Positions 57,975 to 64,000 of a stretch of DNA of 64,000 bases are shown here, one piece after another. The notes below the pieces were generated by a model. That model worked only from the letters and a program-made list of their open reading frames with translations, did not search any database and was not told the DNA's origin. The translations under genes and the position numbers were made by a program. Location of the stretch: positions 180,017,411 through 180,081,410 of the forward strand of contig OY294068.1 of the NCBI GenBank assembly GCA_958510875.1, written 5' to 3'. The stretch is from Endomychus coccineus. Taxonomy: Eukaryota; Arthropoda; Insecta; Coleoptera; Endomychidae. How positions within the stretch are numbered: position 1 is the stretch's first letter; the number at the start of each line of letters is the position of its first letter.

Positions 57975-59200
57975 GCATTATCTATCATAAAATCATTGAT
58001 ATTTTGTATCTAGTTGATAACACGGGTTTTGTTGAAGTATTTCTAGATATTCCAATTCATGTGATCTTGATTCTTCGTATCGGAATATGAGGAAAACTAT
58101 GATTAGATTACAACAGGTGTATGAAAAGATAAATTTTGAAGTGTAGCGGTGGCCAACACCCTATCGAAGAAAATATAAAATGTTGCATGATGCGATGCGG
58201 TTAGGATGGTGGAATGGTATCACTGCCGGTTTGCCATATGTAGAAGGAAGGTTTCACGATTCTCATTTTGATTTTGAATATTTCAGAAGAGAATTTCGGA
58301 AGCTTGTTTTAGATGAAGCTGTTGTCGATTTGAATTTTAGTCCAGTAGCACTAACTTTCGGTCAGAAAATTCTATATATAATTTTTCTAAGGTGGAAAAT
58401 CGGCCTTCTAAGAACGATGGTGTAAATATTTTTGAGCCAAACCCTGTGCTTCATGCCATAACCTCAGTTTTTGTGTTAAAAAAATAGCATTATATGCTCT
58501 CAAATCGACACAGTTGAAGATATTAACTTCAAATTTTTGGTGGTGGTAGACAACACTAAAGCACGAAATCTTATGCTAGCAAAAAACCCCACCCCCTCCA
58601 GTCACGTGGTACAAGCAGAAGAATTTTTTTTCATGATTACAACACGTCAAGAACTAAATTTTAATTCTAGAATTTACCCTAACTTTTTCAATTTCATATT
58701 TTTAATAGGTGGCGCGCAAATCGCATTTTTATTTTTGACTTCAGAACCTTCTGCAGTCTCTCAGGTTCGTCTGAACAACTTCTAATTGGGCTCATTTACT
58801 TTGGAGGACTTTATTCTATATTACATATATGGTACAGAACTTTTTTTTCGATATTTTCGCTCCGAGTGGCCATTATAGGTTAGGGTCGAAATTTGAACTC
58901 GAATATCTCGATTCTCTAAAGTTGAATCGAGTTTGGACCATTCGAATACATTTATTTTTCCCTTTAATTCAAGCCAAAGCAGACCTTGGTACAATAAGTG
59001 AATCAGGAGGCCCTACATTGGGCCCATTTTATATTTTGGACCCGAAACTCGATTAATATGAAAGGTAAGACCCACATGTCCTTAAGTCGTATCACCCCTC
59101 TCATAAGAAGTGGGTGTTTTTCTGATATGGCCGAAGTATCCAACAAAATCTCTAAAGAAATAATAAAAAGAGTGTAAGTTGATTGCTAAAATTGAACAAA
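57975..59200. other. Intron sequence with one unexplained ORF
   Basis: The 81-codon plus-strand ORF at 58180-58425 (MLHDAMRLGWWNGITAGLPY...) looks protein-like in its first 50 residues but matches no family I know and lies antisense in the intron. It may be a relic of an unrecognised mobile element. Confidence 0.3.
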
Positions 59201-59211
59201 GTTCAATAACT

Positions 59212-59520
59212 CCGTTGTTTTTGCTTTCATCGCAAAACTTGTGGGAACAAAAAGTATTTGAAATATGCTTCTGAGTACGAATTCATAATTCATTATTTCA
59301 TATTTCATTAATTTACCTGGGAAATTCGGAAAACTCGATGCATCAGCGCATATATAATAAACGACTTTTGGCAACAAATTGTGTTATAACCGTTGTTTTT
59401 GCTTTTATCGCAAAACTTGTAAGAACAAGAAATATTTAAAATATGTTTCTGGGTACGAATTCATATTTCAGTTTTCCATTTTTCATTATTTTACCTGAGA
59501 AAGTCGATTTTGAAAATAGT
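59212..59520. repeat. ~178-bp direct repeat, about 1.7 copies
   Basis: CGTTGTTTTTGCTTTYATCG starts at 59213 and again at 59391, followed in both by AAAACTTG, GGTACGAATTCATA-like and TTACCTG blocks. Confidence 0.8.
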
Positions 59521-60555
59521 GCTACTGGACTATTTATAAAGATCTGAATAATGTTGAACGAATTAATTATTATTTACAGATATTTTCTCCATGTTTGAAT
59601 ATTAGTTAATTATACACTTAGAATCTCAAAAAGTGATTATTCATGGTTGATTGGTTGGATGCTAAAGATTGGACATATTTTGTATAAGTTATAAGTAATT
59701 TGAACAACAATTAATATCCGTCTAGCTATGATTCATGCAAATAGAAATGAGATATATCTAACACTATTGTAAAGTGGCCTTGCGATAAGGATTACAATTT
59801 ATTTGAAGCATTTGTACATGACTACTGATAACTTACTTCATTCCAACACTTATAATTTGAAAGACCCAACCAAAATTAAATTAACCTCAATATTGAATAA
59901 TTCATTCGGAAACCATAATATAATGGAAATATCCGATGATAATCAAACACTTAGCTCAGAAAACCGGAATTGAGATTTAGATTAAGGTACATTATATCTA
60001 TGAGACTGTACTATTGTTTGAACATACGTCACAATAATTCCATAATGCATAAATTAGCAATTCCATTTGCTTTGAGCAAATGCATATTTGCATGCTTTAG
60101 CTATAAACTCATAGCTTCAAAATGATACAAATAAGTATGTTAATTTTTTATTTCGAGTCGTAAAAAAACAAATTAATGTCGCCTAATACGTAATCGTCTG
60201 TTTGAACACAGGTAAGTTTAAGAGACTTGCAGTACCATAGCATAGGTTTCTGCCATCCGGGACAGATGTAAAATATAACGGCATCATCGCCCCCACCCTG
60301 AAAGAAAATATGATTGTGATAAAGATGAAGTTCCCTAGAGCCAAGGGAATATTAAGCCGCAAATTTTAGAGTCCTAAAAACTAGAAAAGAAATGAATTAT
60401 AAAAACATGCTTTGAATTCTAATATTGATCAATTATTGTCTGATAATAACTTTTAGGAAATTTGTTGGTACCTAATTGGAAATTATAATAAAATATTCAA
60501 ATCACTGAATTTTTAGCATCAAATTCGAAAATCCGTACAAATACGAACAAATCCA
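59521..60555. other. Borderless-like intron, nothing recognised
   Basis: AT-rich, no supported feature. Confidence 0.35.
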
Positions 60556-60557
60556 TA

Positions 60558-61103
60558 TACGAGGCAAAGCAAAAAGTCCCTGAAACAAGAAATGATTTAT
60601 TTGATCAAAACTTATTTTATTTCTCAACATAATCTCCTTGTAACCCGATAAACTTCGTTCAACGTTTTTCTAATTTTTCGATGCCTTCCAAATAATATTT
60701 CGGCAATCCTTCAAAATAGGCGTTTAATCAGCGATGACGTCAATCAGAGGCGCAGCGGCATATGACCCGCTGTTGGAGTCAAAGTGAACCAATTGCTAAT
60801 CGTTCCAATCGATGGTGAAGAGTCCTCATAATGTTTAACAAGCGATGCTTTGGTTTGCGTAATGATTTTTCCAGACAGGAAAAAATGTTTAATCAAGACG
60901 CGAAATTCACTTTTTTCCATGTTTACAAAACTCTTCAAGGTTGTTTGCTCCCGATGGGTATCAAAACAGAACTGAATGACATATCTGAACATTTTAATGC
61001 TTTCTAGTTAAAGATGGTACATCATAAATGACACATGGGATTTTCGATTGTGGTGCCATCTGTTTTATTTTTCAGGGACTTTTCCACCATGCCCTCGTAT
61101 ATG
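60558..61103 (-). mobile_element. mariner deletion derivative (MITE-like) with TA ends
   Basis: Termini TACGAGG...AAAAGTCCCTGAAA at 60559 and TTTCAGGGACTTTTCC...CCCTCGTA at 61102 are inverted repeats with TA at both borders. The interior keeps the transposase start but loses the catalytic domain. Confidence 0.85.
60744..60931 (-). pseudogene. mariner transposase N-terminal fragment
   Basis: The minus-strand ATG at about 60921 opens MEKSEFRVLIKHFFLSGK and continues KASLVKHYEDSSPSIGTISN and WFT before an out-of-family end. This is the first HTH only, closely related to 53584-54078. Confidence 0.8.
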
Positions 61104-61438
61104 GCAATACTGCCTCATTTATAGAAGACGTACCTAATCTGTAAAAAGATCGAGATTATCGTTCCCACTTACAGATAGGAATTCCTCCTGTCAATGAAAA
61201 ATTCAAAAGGAACAGTATTAACTGTTAATTGGGACGACGAAGTTATTTATTAGTTGTATTGAAACGAAAAATAAGGTGCCACGGTTTTCTCACATGGTAA
61301 TTAGTATCCATCCTATTATACATACTTATCTAGTAGGTTTTTTGTTTAATAATTGTAATAAAGATTCTTGACCCAGCATGAATTATATATAAAAATTCTC
61401 GGGAAATAGGTCACATTGACACTCTGTTTTAAATTTTC

Positions 61439-61480
61439 GTCTTTACGTACGTTTCGGTCTCACGACCATCATCAGAAGAC
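61439..61480 (-). ncRNA. Hammerhead ribozyme motif, PLE family A
   Basis: Minus strand and identical over all 42 positions to 7960-8001: stem I GUCUU/AAGAC, CUGAUGA, GGUC-GUGA-GACC, GAAACGUACGUA. Confidence 0.75.
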
Positions 61481-61938
61481 TTATTATGTCAAAAAGGGTT
61501 TATTAAAACTAATTATAGCACAAGCGTCCATATCGCACAATTCTCAATCAAAAAGCCCACGCCGTCGAAACGAACAGAACCACGAATAATCGAAATTGTA
61601 TCGTCAATATTGAAGTATAAAATTTGTTGTTACAAGAATCCACTGTTCAGTAATATTCTTATAATATGCAAGTGCATGTTGCTATAGTATCATAACAACT
61701 GAAGTTCGAAGTTATTTGTTGGTATCTACTAACGAACCAGATCTAAGATTTATGAGGTACTTGAAAAAGGTTTCAGACCTGTATTGGAATATTACTTTAA
61801 GCCTTCTTCTTAAAATATACTTTTAACATTATAAAGACGCATGTAGGAATTTGCAAGAGTTTTAATTAATCAAGTTAGTATAAATCTGACTTAATCCCTG
61901 AACATCATTCCTATGATTTACAGATTTGGAGTCACGTT

Positions 61939-62265
61939 TTATGTGAATCTTTTATAGTAATTGGTTTCCTTAGTTAAAATATTAACATTTTTGTAATCAA
62001 ATTGATGGTTATAATCAAAGCAGTGCTTAGCAAGGGCGGTGGAATTTTCTAAGTTATTATTTCTTGTGCTATACTTATGGCCATACATTCTTTTTTGTAA
62101 ATATTGTTTAGAGATTCCAGTATAAGTCCCATCACAATCTGAACAATTCAATTTATATACTGTGTGGGTTTGTTTATCTTTAGGTATTACAGGTTTTAGA
62201 TTTGAGAAATATTTCCCAACACAGTTAGTAGGTTTATGCGCAACATTTATATCGTACTTTTTCAA
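61939..62265 (-). pseudogene. PLE family A GIY-YIG endonuclease fragment
   Basis: 108 codons: KYDINVAHKPTNCVGKYFSN, VYKLNCSDCDGTYTGISKQY (nuclease core), RMYGHKYSTRN and LAKHCFDYNHQFDYKNVNIL. It stops early (YYKRFT) relative to the copy at 8924-9328 (a small deletion at 61948). There is no RT upstream. Confidence 0.78.
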
Positions 62266-62764
62266 ACATTTCTTAATTTTTTCTGAGGTCTCCAGAATGT
62301 ATGATAAAGTTATATAATTGTCTGTATTACCTTTTATGTTATTTTTATATGAAGAACCATTATAGATTTTTTTTATTCTCTCTTTAATGATAGGATTGAA
62401 GAAAGTTTTTTTGGGTAGCCATTCATTTCCAGTGTATTAAAATTTAAAACAGAGTGTTAATGTGACCTATTTCCCGAGAATTTTTATATATAATTTAATA
62501 ATTGTTTTAGAAATTTGCCGCCCTTAGCAAAGTACCGCCCCTTCATCTTCATCGGTGAGAAAGGTTCTAACCGACAGCTTATAAAATGGGAAGTTTCAAA
62601 TAGCTTTTCCCCCTAGGAAAAATTAAAAATCACAAACTGTGAGATTTCAGTTTTAAGTTAGGTTCAACAAATTCTGGATACTTCATAGTTTATAACGAAA
62701 CTAGCTATTTTCACATGGCTAACATCGGAAGATTCACCTAAACGTATCTCCAGAATATACTCAC

Positions 62765-63070
62765 TGTGGAAAGAAGTGTTCCTCGTTTCTGCAGATCCTA
62801 ATGGGTAATCATCAGGACCCTGGGTCCACCTTATTTCGTAATATTTCAGTCTATCCAGTCCAGATTCTGGTGGTTGCCAAGTAACCATATATCCGTTGTA
62901 TGAAGGAAACACGGTAACATTACGGGGAAAGCCAACCGGAGGATTGAAAGTGTTTGAAGGCTTATCCACTGATTGGCCATCTGTTCTCTTTGTCCATAGT
63001 CTGATTGCTTTACTAAATAAACCATCTCCCTGGTCATCCTTACAGAGGACCATAAATTCATATTCTCGTC
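62765..63070 (-). CDS. bdl: Borderless-like Ig/FN3 protein, penultimate exon (end of FN3-1, most of FN3-2)
   Basis: TTCGCAG precedes 63070 and GTGAGTAT follows 62765; phase 2 bases + 101 codons + 1 base. The exon completes the first FN3 (GREYEFMVLCKDDQGDGLFS), then begins the second (PVGFPRNVTVFPSYNGYMVT, WQPPESG, LKYYEIRWTQGPDD). The frame stays open past the donor, but only the GTGAGT site restores the FN3 fold with the next exon. FN3 domains are extracellular and support adhesion. Confidence 0.9.
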
Positions 63071-63148
63071 CTGCGAAGATCAAAACTTAGCACATACATG
63101 GCAAATTTGTTAGTTAACCAATTCAACAGCTTCCAAAAATTATTTTAC

Positions 63149-63500
63149 CTGGGTCTAAATTATCTATAGTGCTTTCCAAGTAAACTGACGGAGGTACTTC
63201 TTGTGTTTTCCATTCTGTATTATCCACAGGCTTATACCAAACACTGTAATTGACATTGCTTCTTTGTCGACCCGCTTGCCATCTAAGGAATACTGTTTGG
63301 GTGGAAGTAACACCTGTCAAATTGTAGGGGGCGCTGTAGGGAATAGATTCCACTAGTAATTCGGTTTCGGCGGTAATTGTTGCTGCTTTATTTGTCGCCG
63401 AACAAATGTATAAGCCCCTATCTTCTTCTTGTACATTCATGATGGACAAATATCCGTCGTTGATGGTATAACGACCTACCGGTAGAGACGTACCATCTTT
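63149..63500 (-). CDS. bdl: Borderless-like Ig/FN3 protein, exon with Ig C-half and FN3-1 start
   Basis: TTCTAG precedes 63500 and GTAAAA follows 63149; 117 codons plus one base. It reads KDGTSLPVGRYTINDGYLSI, then the Ig F strand with its Cys (EEDRGLYICSATNKA), ETELLVES, the linker and the first FN3 (APYNLTGVTSTQTVFLRW, SVWYKPVDNTEWKT). The exon joins to the next as LDPGREYEF. Earlier Ig domains and the signal peptide must be beyond base 64000. Confidence 0.9.
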
Positions 63501-64000
63501 CTAGAATATAAATTTATGTTAGTTACAAACTGAACAGATGCATCAGGGTTATAAATAACTGTCAGATGTTCTTTCATTATATTACTAGTGCTTTCAGGAC
63601 ATTTAGATAAGAAAAAATTATCAATTATGACGATTAAATCAACTTCAATGGTAGTTATTCTACAGGGTCACTATTATGAAACGGTCAAATATCTTGAGAA
63701 CAGTTATCTTGATGAAATTTTATACAAAAATATTAGGAAATGTTTGACACTTTTTGAGTATATTTTTATTTTATTTGTCGCATATTCGAATTCCAAGGCT
63801 ATGTTGATTTTTTTGAATTAGAACTTTGCTTGATTTTATCCTATTTAAACAAAACAAAAATATTTTCCCAACACAGATTAAAAGAAATGAGTAAAAAGTA
63901 TTTCGCTCCCTTTTGGGTAAATGCATTTTTATGTAATAGAGTACATCCGAATAAAAACATATCAACAGTTTCAAAAACGGTGAAAAGATTCAAAGATACA
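63501..64000. other. Borderless-like upstream intron, nothing recognised
   Basis: No exon could be supported in the last 500 bases. Confidence 0.4.

Larger units (their letters stand above)
61345..62505 (-). mobile_element. PLE family A copy with perfect 12-bp target duplication
   Basis: The element 61357-62493 is flanked by TTTAATAATTGT at 61345-61356 and 62494-62505. The left end has the hammerhead and the 30-base outer tail (AATAAAGATTCTTGACCC); the right end is a short inverted copy of the outer terminus (GTGACCTATTTCCCGAGAAT). One GIY-YIG fragment lies inside. It is in the last Borderless-like intron. Confidence 0.88.

Noticed and set aside
62664..62764. Extension of the Borderless-like exon past 62765
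   Set aside because: The frame stays open, but it breaks the FN3 fold, while the GTGAGT donor at 62764 joins in phase to the next exon and restores it.

Overview
This is AT-rich nuclear DNA from an animal, almost certainly an insect. It has spliced host exons with GT..AG introns and dense transposon remains of insect type (Penelope-like elements, mariner, hAT, pogo, Helentron, jockey/CR1-like non-LTR elements). No prokaryotic gene organisation is present. The order of insect cannot be fixed from the sequence; a beetle-like genome is a guess. 

Only two host genes are recognised, both on the minus strand and both running off the window. (1) An ABCG half-transporter (ABCG1/ABCG4-like): the first coding exon is at 20348-20564, then 7209-7511, 3932-4506 and 1-279. 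The splice phases join exactly and give a complete nucleotide-binding domain (Walker A, Q-loop, LSGGQ, Walker B, H-loop); the membrane domain lies beyond base 1. (2) The 3' end of an Ig/FN3 cell-surface protein, best matched to Borderless of the Turtle/IgSF9 group: exons 63149-63500, 62765-63070 and 56367-56617 encode the end of an Ig domain, two FN3 domains, one membrane helix and a short basic tail. 

Everything else is intron or intergenic DNA filled with mobile elements. Penelope-like elements (PLEs) dominate, in four families named here A to D. A: 6742-6900, 7901-9860, 24480-24660, 61357-62493. B: 1542-2414, ~16000-16070, 16765-18895. C: 32080-33300. D: 13430-13621, 45323-47850. Many are fold-backs whose terminal region is repeated in inverted orientation, flanked by ~12-bp target duplications. 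Families A, B and D carry compact hammerhead-ribozyme-like motifs in their termini. 

Region by region: 0-20.5 kb is the ABCG gene with TE-filled introns (PLEs, a fold-back element with mirrored subrepeats at 4631-6028, a transposase remnant with a triplicated 5' part at 10.08-12.36 kb, a pogo remnant, and a TIR element nested in a PLE). 20.5-44.6 kb is intergenic, with non-LTR reverse transcriptase fragments, PLE-C, a hAT element with a perfect 8-bp duplication (36880-38459) and a Helentron end (40605-42235). 44.6-49.1 kb is a ~158-bp satellite array split by the best-preserved PLE. 50.0-51.3 kb is a second large fold-back element and 53.5-55.0 kb a broken mariner. 56.2-63.5 kb is the Borderless-like gene, whose 6.1-kb last intron holds a TIR element, a mariner deletion derivative and a PLE-A copy.
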